Shown: positions 50,454 through 59,494, numbered from the stretch's first letter. The stretch: 64,000 nt of DNA from Hyphomicrobium sp. (GCA_025351425.1 JANXVY010000097.1:1-64000), one strand, 5' to 3'. The notes: generated from the letters alone by a model not told the origin. A program made the numbers and translations.

Positions 50454-51278
50454 ATGGCAATGCTGAGTTTTGAGAAAAAATATCGAGTCCGAGGCGGAAC
50501 GCTGGTCGGTGGAGATCTTTTCGACTTCTGGTTTGGACCGTTTTACGTCGGGTTTTTTGGCGTAACGACGATCTTCTTCTCTGTTCTGGGAACGGCAATG
50601 ATCCTCTGGGGCGCATCCCAAGGGCCGACCTGGAATCTCTGGCAGATCAGCATCGCGCCGCCCGATTTGAAATATGGCCTGGCCATGGCGCCACTGCTTG
50701 AGGGCGGCCTTTGGCAATTGATCACCGTCTGCGCGCTCGGTGCATTTGTATCGTGGGCGCTGCGGGAGGTTGAAATCTGCCGGAAGCTGGGTATGGGATA
50801 CCATGTCCCATTTGCGTTCAGCGTTGCAATCTTTGCCTATTTCTCACTGGTGGTCGTTCGCCCGGTCCTGCTTGGCGCATGGGGCCATGGTTTCCCTTAT
50901 GGAATCATGAGCCATCTCGATTGGGTTTCCAACGTCGGATATCAATACCTGCATTTCCATTATAACCCCGCTCATATGATCGCGGTTACGTTCTTCTTTA
51001 CGACGACATTGGCGCTCGCGCTTCACGGTGCCCTGGTGCTATCGGCCACCAACCCCGCGAAGGGCGAGGAAGTCAAAACGCCCGAGCACGAGAACAGCTT
51101 CTTCCGCGACACCATTGGCTATTCCATCGGAACCCTCGGCATCCACCGCCTCGGTCTGTTCCTGGCGCTGTCTGCCGGCTTCTGGAGCGCCGTGTGCATC
51201 GTCATCAGCGGGCCGTTCTGGTCGCGCGGGTGGCCCGAGTGGTGGAACTGGTGGCTCGACCTTCCGATTTGGCGCTGA
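50454..51278 (+). CDS. pufL: Reaction centre L subunit
   Basis: PufL is one of the two core polypeptides of the type II reaction centre. The 274-residue protein has five membrane helices. Counting Met as 1, H174 and H191 correspond to L173 and L190, H231 to L230, and E105 to L104. The QB pocket reads '[20 protein letters not shown]': Glu L212 is kept but L213 is Asn instead of Asp. The ATG at 50454 has a GAGGAGGT site; the in-phase start at 50403 is upstream noise. '[19 protein letters not shown]' is typical. Confidence 0.97.
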   Translation: MAMLSFEKKYRVRGGTLVGGDLFDFWFGPFYVGFFGVTTIFFSVLGTAMILWGASQGPTWNLWQISIAPPDLKYGLAMAPLLEGGLWQLITVCALGAFVSWALREVEICRKLGMGYHVPFAFSVAIFAYFSLVVVRPVLLGAWGHGFPYGIMSHLDWVSNVGYQYLHFHYNPAHMIAVTFFFTTTLALALHGALVLSATNPAKGEEVKTPEHENSFFRDTIGYSIGTLGIHRLGLFLALSAGFWSAVCIVISGPFWSRGWPEWWNWWLDLPIWR

Positions 51279-51295
51279 GTGGAGAGGGTAAGAAC

Positions 51296-52291
51296 ATGGC
51301 AAACCGCCAAGCAAGCATGATCGAATATCAAAATATCTTCACCCGTGTTCAGGTGCACGGCCCAGCCGATCTTGGCGTCCCGATGAAAACGGATGCCTGG
51401 AAACGAGGCAATACCACCCGCAGCGTACACCTGTTCGGACGGATAGGTGACGCGCAGGTCGGCCCGTTTTATCTGGGCTACCTAGGCCTCGTGTCGCTGG
51501 CGTCGGGCGCGATTGCGATCATGATCATGGGTTTCAATATGTTGGCCCAGGTCAATTGGAACCCGGTCCAATTCGTCCGGCAATTGTTCTGGCTCGCGCT
51601 CGAGCCGCCGCCGCCGAGCTATGGCTTGCACTTTCCCCCGCTCAATGATGGCGGCTGGTACATGATCGCAGGCTTCCTGCTCACGCTCTCGATCCTGCTG
51701 TGGTGGCTGAGGATGTACCGGCGTGCCATCGCTTTGGGGATGGGCACGCATGTGGCCTGGGCCTTCGCCGCCGCGATCTGGCTCTATCTGTCGCTTGGTT
51801 TCTTCCGCCCTCTGTTGATGGGAAGCTGGAGCGAAGCGGTGCCGTTCGGAATCTTCCCCCATCTTGATTGGACGGCGGCCTTTTCGATCCGTTACGGCAA
51901 CTTATTCTACAACCCGTTCCACATGCTTTCGATCGTGTTCCTCTATGGCTCGACGCTACTGTTTGCGATGCACGCGGCAACCATTCTCGCCGTCAGCCGG
52001 TTTGGCGGAGAGCGGGAAATCGAGCAGATCACGGACCGTGGTACGGCGTCCGAACGGGCCGCTCTGTTCTGGCGCTGGACGATGGGTTTCAACGCGACGA
52101 TGGAATCGATCCACCGCTGGGCCTGGTGGTTTGCCGTCCTCTGCCCCCTGACCGGTGGTATCGGCATTCTGCTCACCGGCACTGTCGTCGACAATTGGTA
52201 CTTGTGGGCCGTCAAGCATGGCGTCGCCCCTAGCTATCCCCACCTTGGACCCATCGTTGTCGATCCAGCTCTCTCGGAGGTCCCGAAATGA
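51296..52291 (+). CDS. pufM: Reaction centre M subunit
   Basis: PufM (331 residues) completes the reaction-centre core. H209, H226 and H273 correspond to M202, M219 and M266; Y217 corresponds to Tyr M210. '[20 protein letters not shown]' places Asp (D52) at the M44 position, where Rhodobacter has Asn. The C-terminus runs on beyond the last helix ('[20 protein letters not shown]'), as in reaction centres with a bound tetraheme cytochrome. GGAGAGGG precedes the ATG at 51296. The stop overlaps pufC. Confidence 0.97.
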   Translation: MANRQASMIEYQNIFTRVQVHGPADLGVPMKTDAWKRGNTTRSVHLFGRIGDAQVGPFYLGYLGLVSLASGAIAIMIMGFNMLAQVNWNPVQFVRQLFWLALEPPPPSYGLHFPPLNDGGWYMIAGFLLTLSILLWWLRMYRRAIALGMGTHVAWAFAAAIWLYLSLGFFRPLLMGSWSEAVPFGIFPHLDWTAAFSIRYGNLFYNPFHMLSIVFLYGSTLLFAMHAATILAVSRFGGEREIEQITDRGTASERAALFWRWTMGFNATMESIHRWAWWFAVLCPLTGGIGILLTGTVVDNWYLWAVKHGVAPSYPHLGPIVVDPALSEVPK

Positions 52292-53319
52292 CAACCCGTA
52301 CCGCAGTCGCGCTCGCCGCCGCCGCCCTTATCATGATCGGCATCGGCTCGACGTTTGAAAAGCCGCTCACGTCCACCGTTCAATGGGGCTATCGCGGCAC
52401 CGGCATGGTCCATGTGGTCAAGGAGACGGCGCGTCAGAAAATGGCGCTGGCAAATGCAGTGCCAGCTCCCCAGGACAAGGCCGACAAGACCGGAAAGAAG
52501 GCCTCCGAAGTCTATCAGAACGTACAGGTGCTCAAGGACCTGGACGAGGGTGAATTCAACCGCCTGATGGCCGCCATCACCGAGTGGGTGGCGCCCGACC
52601 AGGGCTGCGGCTACTGCCACGGCGAAAGCGGGAATTTCGCCGAGGACAAGCTCTACACGAAGGTCGTTGCGCGGCGGATGCTGCAGATGACCCAGTTCGT
52701 CAACGCCAACTATACCCAGCATGTGCAGGCGACCGGCGTGACGTGCTACACCTGCCATCGGGGCAATAACGTCCCGCAAAATATCTGGTATCGCGATCCA
52801 GGCCCGGATAATTCCCCGCTCTCGCGCGCCACGGGCCGGGACAAGCCGGCAGCAAGTGTCGGTTATGCATCGCTCCCCTACGACCCCTTCACGCCTTATC
52901 TCGAACAGGCTAACCCGATCCGTGTTCTCGCAACGCAAGCCCTCCCGAGCGCTGACGCCAACAATGCCTCGATCCAGCGCACCGAGTGGACCTACGGCCT
53001 GATGATGCATATGTCGACATCGCTCGGCGTGAATTGCACCTACTGCCACAACACGCGCGCGTTTTCGAATTGGGAGCAGAGTTCCCCGCAGCGGGTCTCG
53101 GCCTGGCATGGCATCCGTATGGTCCAGCAGTTGAACGAAAAATACCTCGTTCCATTGCAGTCCGTTTACCCGCCCAACCGGCTTGGCATCGCCGGCGATG
53201 CCCCCAAGCTCAACTGCGCGACCTGCCATCAGGGAGCCTTCAAACCGCTCTATGGCGTGTCGATGGTGAAGGATTACCCCGAGCTCGCGGTATCAGCCGA
53301 GCAGGTCGCGCCCCGCTGA
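52288..53319 (+). CDS. pufC: Reaction centre tetraheme cytochrome c subunit
   Basis: PufC feeds electrons to the oxidised special pair from the periplasmic side. Four C-x-x-C-H heme sites are present: C107-H111 (CGYCH), C153-H157 (CYTCH), C250-H254 (CTYCH) and C310-H314 (CATCH). Conserved segments include '[20 protein letters not shown]' and '[19 protein letters not shown]'. The N-terminus is one hydrophobic stretch (residues 5-20). At the place of the lipobox cysteine it reads G-I-G-S21-T-F-E, so the protein is probably held by an uncleaved signal anchor rather than by lipid. The 343-residue length is typical. Confidence 0.96.
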   Translation: MTTRTAVALAAAALIMIGIGSTFEKPLTSTVQWGYRGTGMVHVVKETARQKMALANAVPAPQDKADKTGKKASEVYQNVQVLKDLDEGEFNRLMAAITEWVAPDQGCGYCHGESGNFAEDKLYTKVVARRMLQMTQFVNANYTQHVQATGVTCYTCHRGNNVPQNIWYRDPGPDNSPLSRATGRDKPAASVGYASLPYDPFTPYLEQANPIRVLATQALPSADANNASIQRTEWTYGLMMHMSTSLGVNCTYCHNTRAFSNWEQSSPQRVSAWHGIRMVQQLNEKYLVPLQSVYPPNRLGIAGDAPKLNCATCHQGAFKPLYGVSMVKDYPELAVSAEQVAPR

Positions 53320-53365
53320 AGGTTCTCGCAGCCTGCACACCGTGCTCCTCTTTGAGCACCTACCT

Positions 53366-53401
53366 TGACCTACCAGCTCCTGCTGTTAGGTCATTTTTTT
53401 T
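53366..53401 (+). terminator. Intrinsic terminator of the puf operon
   Basis: TGACCTA (53366-53372) pairs with TAGGTCA (53387-53393). After a C/T mismatch, CAGC pairs with GCTG around a TCCT loop, and eight T residues follow (53394-53401). This is a strong rho-independent terminator for rightward transcription. A smaller perfect hairpin, GTGCTC (53342-53347) with GAGCAC (53354-53359), precedes it. The stop codon of the opposing crtA gene (53391-53393) lies inside the stem. Confidence 0.92.
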
Positions 53402-54116
53402 GAAGCACCGGGCCAAACTCGCGCCCATTCCACCGGCCGTTCAACGCGACCGGTGTGAATCGGGCAAACATCTCTTCGCTGAAATAGCCGTTGGTTCGGG
53501 CGGCACGGGCGGCGTGCCCGTGGGCATCGCTCGCAGCATACCGCGTCATCGCAGCCTGGTTCTCCCAGATCGAAAAGGTGACTTGCCGCAGGAGTGGCGC
53601 CTCCCCCAGTCCCATGGCGAGCAGGCATCCGTTCACCCGCGCCAGCTGCGCCTCGGCAGGCGCCGCATATCCCCAGAACGCCGGCGCTTTGCGAAGCCGG
53701 ATCGAGGCCCGGGTGATCACGGCGACGGGGCCATCTGCAGGTTCCACGCATGAGACGGCACAAGGCGCAAAGCCACCCCAGGTTCCCCGCAGCGAAAACG
53801 CGGCCATCCGGCAAATGAAGAGGTCGGCGGCGTGGCCGCGCACGCGTTCGACGAGCGGCGATGTGGCGAGGAATGCTTCGGCGTCAAAGTCCACTGCAAA
53901 CGTGCAGAACAGCCCTATATGGTGGACGCTGGGCCAGACGCTGAAACCACCGCCCTGACCGCTCCCTAGCAGCTTGAAGAACGCAACGCGGCCGTCTCTG
54001 GCAAGTGCTGCGCGGCCGAAAGCAAGCGTCCTCATGGCGCTAGCAGCCGTGCCGGGCTTGAACCGAGCCAGTATCATGAGCGCGCAGCTTGCCGCCTGGG
54101 GCTGGGCCGATTGCAT
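53391..54116 (-). CDS. crtA: Spheroidene monooxygenase CrtA
   Basis: CrtA introduces the keto group at C2 of methoxylated acyclic carotenoids (spheroidene to spheroidenone, spirilloxanthin to ketospirilloxanthin). The 241-residue protein carries 'CALMILARFKPGTAASAMRT', 'AVITRASIRLRKAPAFWGYA' and 'GLGEAPLLRQVTFSIWENQA', then 'RTNGYFSEEMFARFTPVAL', matching the family. The ATG at 54116 follows AGGAGA at seven nt; codons further upstream (54152, 54155) lack such a site. It follows hemA by 75 nt in the same direction and probably shares its PpsR-controlled promoter. Confidence 0.88.
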   Translation of the reverse strand: MQSAQPQAASCALMILARFKPGTAASAMRTLAFGRAALARDGRVAFFKLLGSGQGGGFSVWPSVHHIGLFCTFAVDFDAEAFLATSPLVERVRGHAADLFICRMAAFSLRGTWGGFAPCAVSCVEPADGPVAVITRASIRLRKAPAFWGYAAPAEAQLARVNGCLLAMGLGEAPLLRQVTFSIWENQAAMTRYAASDAHGHAARAARTNGYFSEEMFARFTPVALNGRWNGREFGPVLQKK

Positions 54117-54191
54117 GTATGGGTCTCCTGGGTGGGAGAGGTTTGCATGCATCAAACCAGATATCTCGCGGCGCGTCAGGTCCCGCGAGAT

Positions 54192-55427
54192 TTATTCAGC
54201 TGCAAGCCGCGCGTTGGGCGCCAACTGAGACACGGGGCATTCGGCCCATAGCTCGCCGAGCGCAGCGAGCAGCTTGTCCATGTCGGCATCGGAGTGCAGC
54301 GGCGTCGGAGTAAGCCGCAGCCGTTCAGTCCCTCGTTGCACCGTGGGGTAGTTGATCGGCTGCACGTAGATGCGGTGACGGGTCAGCAGCGCGTCGGTCA
54401 CGCTCTTGCAGCGAACCGGATCGCCGATGAAGACGGGCGCGATATGGCTCGGATTCTCCATGACGGGCAGTCCGGCTTCAGTCAGGCGGCGCTTGAGGGT
54501 GCGGGCGCGTTCCTGGTGGCGGGCGCGTTCGAGCTGGCTGTGTTTCAGATGCCGTACGCTGGCGAGCGCCCCCGCCGCAATGGCCGGCGCCAGCGAGGTC
54601 GTGAAAATGAAGCCCGGCGCGAACGAGCGGATGGCGTCGCAGCAGGCCCGGCTGGCGGCCACATATCCACCCATCACGCCGTAACCCTTCGCGAGGGTTC
54701 CGTTGATGATGTGGATGCGATGCATCTGATTGGCGCGTTCCGCGATGCCGCCACCGCGTGGTCCATAAAGGCCGACGGCGTGCACCTCGTCGATATACGT
54801 CATTGCGCCGAACTCGTCCGCCAGGTCGCAGATTTTCTCGACCGGAGAAATATGACCGTCCATCGAGTAGACGCTCTCGAAAGCAATCAGAATGGGCGTA
54901 CCCCGGGGCACCGCCTCGAGCTTGGCCCGCAAATCGCCGACGTCGTTGTGCTTGAAGATTATTTTGCGGCCGCCGCCGTGTTTGATGCCTTCGATCATCG
55001 AGGCATGGTTCTTTTCGTCCGACACGATCACGAGGCCTGGGATAAGCTTCACCAGCGTCGATAGAGTGGCGTCGTTGGCGACATACGCCGATGTAAACAG
55101 CAGCGCCGATTCCTTGCCGTGGAGATCTGCGAGTTCGCTCTCCAGTTCGACATGAAAATGAGACGTTCCAGAAATATTGCGCGTACCCCCCGACCCCGCG
55201 CCGACCTTGTCGATAGCATCGTGCATGGCCGCCAGCACGTCGGGATGCTGACCCATGCCGAGGTAGTCGTTCGAGCACCAAACGGTGACGGGCACGCTTT
55301 CGCCGGAGCGGTGTTGCGTCGCCTGCGGAAACCGTCCTGCCCGCCGCTCAAGATCAGCGAAGACGCGGTATCGGCCTTCGTTACGAAGCTCCTGGAGGCG
55401 CGTCTCGAAAGCGGCTTCGTAGAACAT
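54192..55427 (-). CDS. hemA: 5-aminolevulinate synthase HemA (C4 pathway)
   Basis: HemA condenses glycine and succinyl-CoA, the first step of tetrapyrrole synthesis in Alphaproteobacteria. The 411-residue PLP enzyme has '[20 protein letters not shown]', '[20 protein letters not shown]' and '[19 protein letters not shown]', with cofactor Asp 213. The PLP lysine is K247 in '[16 protein letters not shown]'. GGAGG precedes the ATG at 55427. Two perfect PpsR boxes cover its promoter. A second ALA synthase gene may exist elsewhere, as in Rhodobacter, but is not in the window. Confidence 0.97.
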   Translation of the reverse strand: MFYEAAFETRLQELRNEGRYRVFADLERRAGRFPQATQHRSGESVPVTVWCSNDYLGMGQHPDVLAAMHDAIDKVGAGSGGTRNISGTSHFHVELESELADLHGKESALLFTSAYVANDATLSTLVKLIPGLVIVSDEKNHASMIEGIKHGGGRKIIFKHNDVGDLRAKLEAVPRGTPILIAFESVYSMDGHISPVEKICDLADEFGAMTYIDEVHAVGLYGPRGGGIAERANQMHRIHIINGTLAKGYGVMGGYVAASRACCDAIRSFAPGFIFTTSLAPAIAAGALASVRHLKHSQLERARHQERARTLKRRLTEAGLPVMENPSHIAPVFIGDPVRCKSVTDALLTRHRIYVQPINYPTVQRGTERLRLTPTPLHSDADMDKLLAALGELWAECPVSQLAPNARLAAE

Positions 55428-55453
55428 CAGAACCTCCGGTCTTGCGGCGATGG

Positions 55454-55497
55454 TGTAAATTTACAGAGACAATGTAAAGTGTCAAATAATATTTACA
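55454..55497 (-). promoter_or_regulatory. hemA promoter with two perfect PpsR boxes
   Basis: TGTAAATTTACAGAGACA (55454-55471) and TGTCAAATAATATTTACA (55480-55497) both fit TGT-N12-ACA and are 8 bp apart. On the minus strand TTGACA (55485-55480) and TAAATT (55463-55458) with 16-bp spacing form a good sigma-70 promoter. One box overlaps each element. The 153-bp stretch on the other side, toward the DUF2177 gene, shows no clear motif. Confidence 0.88.
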
Positions 55498-55650
55498 CTC
55501 TCCGCTCGAGAACAAGCCCTTGGGCGCTTACCTGCACGCCGGAGCGCCATTTTTGCAACGGTCGAGCGCTCGTTGAAAACCGATCTTACGGGCCGTGCGT
55601 AGAGTGAGCATTCTAAAGTTGGCGATGCGTTCGAAGAAAGGCAACTCGGG

Positions 55651-56058
55651 ATGAAATATCTTACGGCATTGCTTGCTGCCGGCGTTAGTCTGCTTGTGTT
55701 GGACATCATCTGGTTGACGGTGATGGCTCCGGCCTACAAGCGATTGTTCGGGGACCTCATGCTGGATAGTTTTCGGATGGGGCCCGCGGCAGCCTTTTAT
55801 ATTCTGTATCTGCTTGGGCTCGTCATCCTCATCGTCATACCGGCCGTGGATACGAATGAGAGTCTGACCTCCGTCGGGTTCCGCGGTGCGGTTCTCGGCC
55901 TCGTCGCTTACGGTACGTATGCCTTGACCAATCACGCGACCCTGAAGGGCTATGGCGCGCAGCTGATGTGGATGGATTTGCTCTGGGGGCCTGTACTGAC
56001 GGCGATTTCGGCCCTGGTAGGCGTTGCCGCCGTGCGCTACTTTGCAACTGCGAACTAA
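55651..56058 (+). CDS. DUF2177 family membrane protein
   Basis: A 135-residue protein with four probable membrane helices. It shows the DUF2177 pattern 'LLVLDIIWLTVMAPAYKRL' followed by 'GPAAAFYILYLLGLVILIVI' and 'GTYALTNHATLKGYGAQLMW'. The molecular function of the family is unknown. It begins a four-gene rightward set with an FAD oxidoreductase, a DUF1365 protein and a cyclopropane-synthase-like methyltransferase. A comparable set in Rhodobacter sphaeroides belongs, as I recall, to the RpoE-ChrR singlet-oxygen regulon. The grouping suggests work on unsaturated membrane lipids. Confidence 0.83.
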   Translation: MKYLTALLAAGVSLLVLDIIWLTVMAPAYKRLFGDLMLDSFRMGPAAAFYILYLLGLVILIVIPAVDTNESLTSVGFRGAVLGLVAYGTYALTNHATLKGYGAQLMWMDLLWGPVLTAISALVGVAAVRYFATAN

Positions 56059-56061
56059 CGC

Positions 56062-57315
56062 ATGGCCAGGATTGCAATCGTCGGCTCAGGAATATCGGGT
56101 CTGGGTTGCGCCTATCTGCTGGGCGGCGACCACGACATCGTCGTATTCGAGCAGGCACGGCAAGCAGGTGGCCACTCGCGCACGGTGACGATCCAAGGCC
56201 CAACCTCGCAGACCGCTGTGGATACCGGCTTTATCGTCTACAACGAAGCGAATTACCCGCTGCTCACCCGGCTTTTTAAGGAGCTGAACGTCGCGACAGA
56301 ACCCAGCAATATGTCGTTCGGCGTCAGTTACAACGACGGGGAGCTGGAGTTTTGCGGCAATTCGCTGGGCGGTCTTTTTGCGCAGCGCGGGAATCTGGTT
56401 TCGCCGGCCTACTGGTCGATGCTGCGCGACATCTTGCTGTTTTTCCGCAAGGCGCCCGCCGTGCTGGCGGACCCCGGCGAACCGAGCGTCGCCGAATTGA
56501 TAAACCGGATGCGGCTGGGGAATCCGTTCCGCGACAAGTTTCTGTTGCCGATGGCCGCTGCGATCTGGAGCAGCCCACCGGGCGATATCCTCGATATGCC
56601 GGCCAAGACGCTGGTGCGTTTCTTCGCTAATCACAACCTGCTGAGCGCGGCCGGTCATCATACCTGGCGGACCGTTTCAGGCGGAAGCCGGCAGTATGTG
56701 GCCAACCTCGAAGCGCGCCTTGGCACGCGGCTGCGGGTAGGCGATGGCGTGGTCAAGATTGAGCCGGGCGCCAACGGCCAGCACGTCGTGCTGACGAAGA
56801 CAGGCGCGCGAGAGTCGTTTGACGAGGTTGTGCTGGCCTGCCATGCGGACACGGCGCTGCAACTCATCGCCTCTCCCACGGATGCAGAACAGGCCATTCT
56901 CGGTGCATTCGCATTTCGAGACAACCATGCGGTCCTGCATTCCGACGAACGCCTCATGCCGAAGCGCAAGGCCGCTTGGGCCAGCTGGGTCTACGCGGCG
57001 GGCGGCCCCGGCACGGCACGGAGGATGTCGGTCACCTACTGGATGAACAAACTGCAGAACCTGCCGGGTGCCCCGTGCTTCGTGACGCTCAATCCCCACA
57101 TCGAGATTCCTGACCACAAGATCTACGATCGGCATACCTTCCGCCACCCCGTGTTCACCCGCACAGCCATCGCAGCCCAGGATGAGTTACCCTCCATTCA
57201 AGGTCGGCGCGGGCTATGGTTTTGTGGGGCCTGGCAGCGCTATGGCTTCCACGAGGACGGACTCTGGAGCGCCGTCCGCGTCGCACAAGCGAAAGGTGGC
57301 AGGCCGTGGCTCTAG
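56062..57315 (+). CDS. FAD-dependent amine-oxidase-like oxidoreductase
   Basis: A 417-residue flavoprotein with the Rossmann start 'RIAIVGSGISGLGCAYLLGG' at residue 3 and 'IVVFEQARQAGGHSRTVTIQ' after it. 'TAVDTGFIVYNEANYPLLTR' is diagnostic for the subgroup encoded beside cyclopropane synthases. The C-terminal FAD motif is 'GRRGLWFCGAWQRYGFHEDG'. The gene follows DUF2177 by three nt and overlaps the DUF1365 start by 10 nt. Members of this subgroup have been linked to desaturation of methylated fatty acids on the way to furan fatty acids; applying this here is inference. Confidence 0.82.
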   Translation: MARIAIVGSGISGLGCAYLLGGDHDIVVFEQARQAGGHSRTVTIQGPTSQTAVDTGFIVYNEANYPLLTRLFKELNVATEPSNMSFGVSYNDGELEFCGNSLGGLFAQRGNLVSPAYWSMLRDILLFFRKAPAVLADPGEPSVAELINRMRLGNPFRDKFLLPMAAAIWSSPPGDILDMPAKTLVRFFANHNLLSAAGHHTWRTVSGGSRQYVANLEARLGTRLRVGDGVVKIEPGANGQHVVLTKTGARESFDEVVLACHADTALQLIASPTDAEQAILGAFAFRDNHAVLHSDERLMPKRKAAWASWVYAAGGPGTARRMSVTYWMNKLQNLPGAPCFVTLNPHIEIPDHKIYDRHTFRHPVFTRTAIAAQDELPSIQGRRGLWFCGAWQRYGFHEDGLWSAVRVAQAKGGRPWL

Positions 57316-58178
57316 CTGGGATCGTCCAAGAGACGTTGAAGCCGTTGCGGACGAGGTTCGCGCAGCGCTCGATTCCGCGCGGCATCCTGGACGCGCGCGT
57401 CACGCACGTTCGCCATCACCCCAAGCGCTATGCTCTGAGCCAACGGCTTTGGTATCTCCACGCCGGCCTCGACGATCTCGAGCAATTGCCGGGCCTCCTG
57501 CTGGGGTACAATCGCGGCCTCTATTCGATCGCCGATCGCGACCACGGCGATCCAGCAAACCGCACCCAGCCGCTCAAATTGTGGATCGCCGATGTCATGC
57601 GCGAATGCGGCGCGAGAGTGCCGCCGGACTGCCGGATATCGCTGCTGACGCTGCCGCGCGCCATAGGCTTCAGCTTCAATCCGGTCAGCTTCTGGTTCTG
57701 GCGCGATGCGCAGGGCGGCCTTCGTGCCGTGCTCGCCGAAGTCAACAACACGTTCGGCGAGCGCCATTGCTACCTCTGCTGCAAGGAAGACGGCAGCCCG
57801 ATCACCGCGCGCGATCAGATGGCAGCGCAGAAGGTTTTTCACGTTTCGCCGTTTCTGCCGGTCAAGGGGTCATACGTGTTCCGGTTTGCCGGCGAAGGCG
57901 ACCGGCTGGGCGTTTTCATCAACCTGTTTCACGGCGAACTGCCAGTCCTGTTTGTCTCCATTACCGGACGGCTGCGGCCGCTCAGTTCCTGGGCTGTTTT
58001 CGTTCGCGCCTTGACCGCGCCGCTACCCGCACCCGCCGTAGTCGTGTCGATTCATTACCATGCAGCGCGCCTCTACCTGCGCGGAATAGGGCTGTTCGCC
58101 AAGCCGCCGCCATCGGAGCCCCGCATAACAAAGAGCCTCGTCCTAACTAGCCCCGCCAGAGAACGAACGCCGTCATGA
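57306..58178 (+). CDS. DUF1365 family protein
   Basis: A 290-residue protein of a family regularly encoded between an FAD oxidoreductase and a cyclopropane-synthase-like enzyme. It has 'ARVTHVRHHPKRYALSQRLW' near the N-terminus, 'PRAIGFSFNPVSFWFWRDAQ', 'VLAEVNNTFGERHCYLC' and 'KVFHVSPFLPVKGSYVFRF', all conserved in DUF1365. No biochemical function is established. The GTG at 57306 has AAAGGTGG seven nt upstream and overlaps the previous gene; the open frame begins at 57216 but lies inside that gene. The stop overlaps the next gene (ATGA). Confidence 0.85.
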   Translation: MALAGIVQETLKPLRTRFAQRSIPRGILDARVTHVRHHPKRYALSQRLWYLHAGLDDLEQLPGLLLGYNRGLYSIADRDHGDPANRTQPLKLWIADVMRECGARVPPDCRISLLTLPRAIGFSFNPVSFWFWRDAQGGLRAVLAEVNNTFGERHCYLCCKEDGSPITARDQMAAQKVFHVSPFLPVKGSYVFRFAGEGDRLGVFINLFHGELPVLFVSITGRLRPLSSWAVFVRALTAPLPAPAVVVSIHYHAARLYLRGIGLFAKPPPSEPRITKSLVLTSPARERTPS

Positions 58179-59341
58179 CCAAACGCACGTTTTTCCAGTC
58201 AGCCGCTTTCAAGATCCTCGATCGTTCGGCTGTCTACGGCAGCTTGATCCTGCGCGGCCCAGACGGCCAGGAGCGCATTTTCACCGGCCGTTCCCCTGGC
58301 CCGCAAGCAGTCCTCGAGGTGCATGATTGGCGCGTGATCGATGCGGTGTTCGCCAGGGGCGATATTGGGCTCGGCGAAGCCTACATGCATCACTGGTGGG
58401 ATAGCCCGGATCTGGAAGCCTTCGTTGCTTGGGGCATAGCCAACGTCGACGGGATGGGCCGAATGGCCTGGGGTTCGCCGCTGCGGCGGCTTGAAAGCGT
58501 GCTGCGCGACCGGTTCTGGCGGCGCAACAGCGTCACCGGCGCCCGGCGCAACATCATGTCCCATTACGATCTCGGCAACGAGTTTTATGCGCTCTGGCTC
58601 GACCCCAGCATGACCTATTCGAGCGGCATCTATGGTGGCCCGGACGTTGCGTTGGCCGCTGCGCAGGACAACAAATACCAGCGGATCTTGGGCGAGCTCG
58701 GCCACCGCGAGGAAATGCTGGAAATCGGCTGCGGCTGGGGGGGATTTATCTCCGCTGCCGAGCGGCAGGGTCGCCGCGTGACCGCCCTGACGATTTCCCA
58801 GCAGCAGCACAACTATGTCCGCAACCGGATGGGACCGGGGTCGGATGTGCGGCTGCAGGATTACCGTTCGAGCACGGGGAAATATCCCGCGATCGTCTCG
58901 ATCGAGATGCTGGAAGCCGTCGGCGAACGCTACTGGCCGGAGTATTTCAAGACGGTCCGCGCAAGACTGGCGAACGACGGCGTCGCCGTCATCCAGACGA
59001 TCACCATCCGTGACGACATGTTCCAATCCTACCGCAACTGCAGCGACTATATCCGCCACTTCATCTTCCCAGGCGGCATGCTCCCGTCCGTCAAGCGGAT
59101 CGGCGAGGAAGCAGCCGGAGCGGGGTTGGCGGTGCGCGATATCTATTCGTTTGGGGCTGACTATGCGCGCACGTTGCGTGAATGGCTGGCCCGCTTCGAT
59201 GCGGTCGCCCCCGCTATTGGCGCGCTGGGCTACGATGCCAAGTTTCAACGTGGCTGGCGGCTGTATCTCGCCATGAGTGCGGCAGCCTTCGCCGACGGGC
59301 GCACCAACGTGCACCAAATTGCCTTGACCCCGATCAGGTGA
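58175..59341 (+). CDS. Cyclopropane-fatty-acyl-phospholipid synthase-like methyltransferase
   Basis: This 388-residue SAM enzyme of the CFAS family acts on double bonds of phospholipid acyl chains. The SAM site is 'MLEIGCGWGGFISAAERQGR', preceded by 'NIMSHYDLGNEFYALWLDPS', 'MTYSSGIYG' and 'AAQDNKYQRI'. 'IVSIEMLEAVGERYWPEYF' and 'DYIRHFIFPGGMLPSVKRIG' complete the family pattern. Whether it makes a cyclopropane ring or a methyl branch (as in furan fatty acid synthesis) cannot be told. Operon partners DUF1365 and the FAD oxidoreductase favour the second. It is last in the set, before two palindromes. Confidence 0.88.
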   Translation: MTKRTFFQSAAFKILDRSAVYGSLILRGPDGQERIFTGRSPGPQAVLEVHDWRVIDAVFARGDIGLGEAYMHHWWDSPDLEAFVAWGIANVDGMGRMAWGSPLRRLESVLRDRFWRRNSVTGARRNIMSHYDLGNEFYALWLDPSMTYSSGIYGGPDVALAAAQDNKYQRILGELGHREEMLEIGCGWGGFISAAERQGRRVTALTISQQQHNYVRNRMGPGSDVRLQDYRSSTGKYPAIVSIEMLEAVGERYWPEYFKTVRARLANDGVAVIQTITIRDDMFQSYRNCSDYIRHFIFPGGMLPSVKRIGEEAAGAGLAVRDIYSFGADYARTLREWLARFDAVAPAIGALGYDAKFQRGWRLYLAMSAAAFADGRTNVHQIALTPIR

Positions 59342-59370
59342 ACCAAGCCATGAGACTCAAGCGCGAAATC

Positions 59371-59403
59371 ATACCAGCGGTCAAAAGTTTTGACCGCTGG
59401 TAT
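59371..59403. terminator. 33-bp perfect palindrome, candidate terminator
   Basis: ATACCAGCGGTCAAAA (59371-59386) and TTTTGACCGCTGGTAT (59388-59403) are perfect 16-bp complements around a single G. It starts 30 nt after the cyclopropane-synthase stop. No T-run follows, so it may be a REP-like element working as a transcription barrier. It closely resembles the palindrome at 59449. Confidence 0.6.
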
Positions 59404-59448
59404 TCGCGCGCGAGGTTGGTGGGGCGGCCGCGCGCAAAGCCGAGAGTC

Positions 59449-59485
59449 TGATACCGACGGTCAGAATTTCTGACCGTCGGTATCA
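59449..59485. repeat. 37-bp perfect palindrome, sister of the one at 59371
   Basis: TGATACCGACGGTCAGAA (59449-59466) and TTCTGACCGTCGGTATCA (59468-59485) are perfect 18-bp complements around a single T. It lies nine nt beyond the stop of the leftward sensor kinase. With the first palindrome it shares the pattern ATACC-N2-CGGTCA-N-AA. Forty-five nt separate the two, all within the convergent gap. Confidence 0.85.
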
Positions 59486-59494
59486 GCGGCGCCT

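Noticed and set aside
55473-55490. A third TGT-N12 box inside the hemA control region
   Set aside because: The 3' half is AAT instead of ACA, and it would overlap the better box at 55480.
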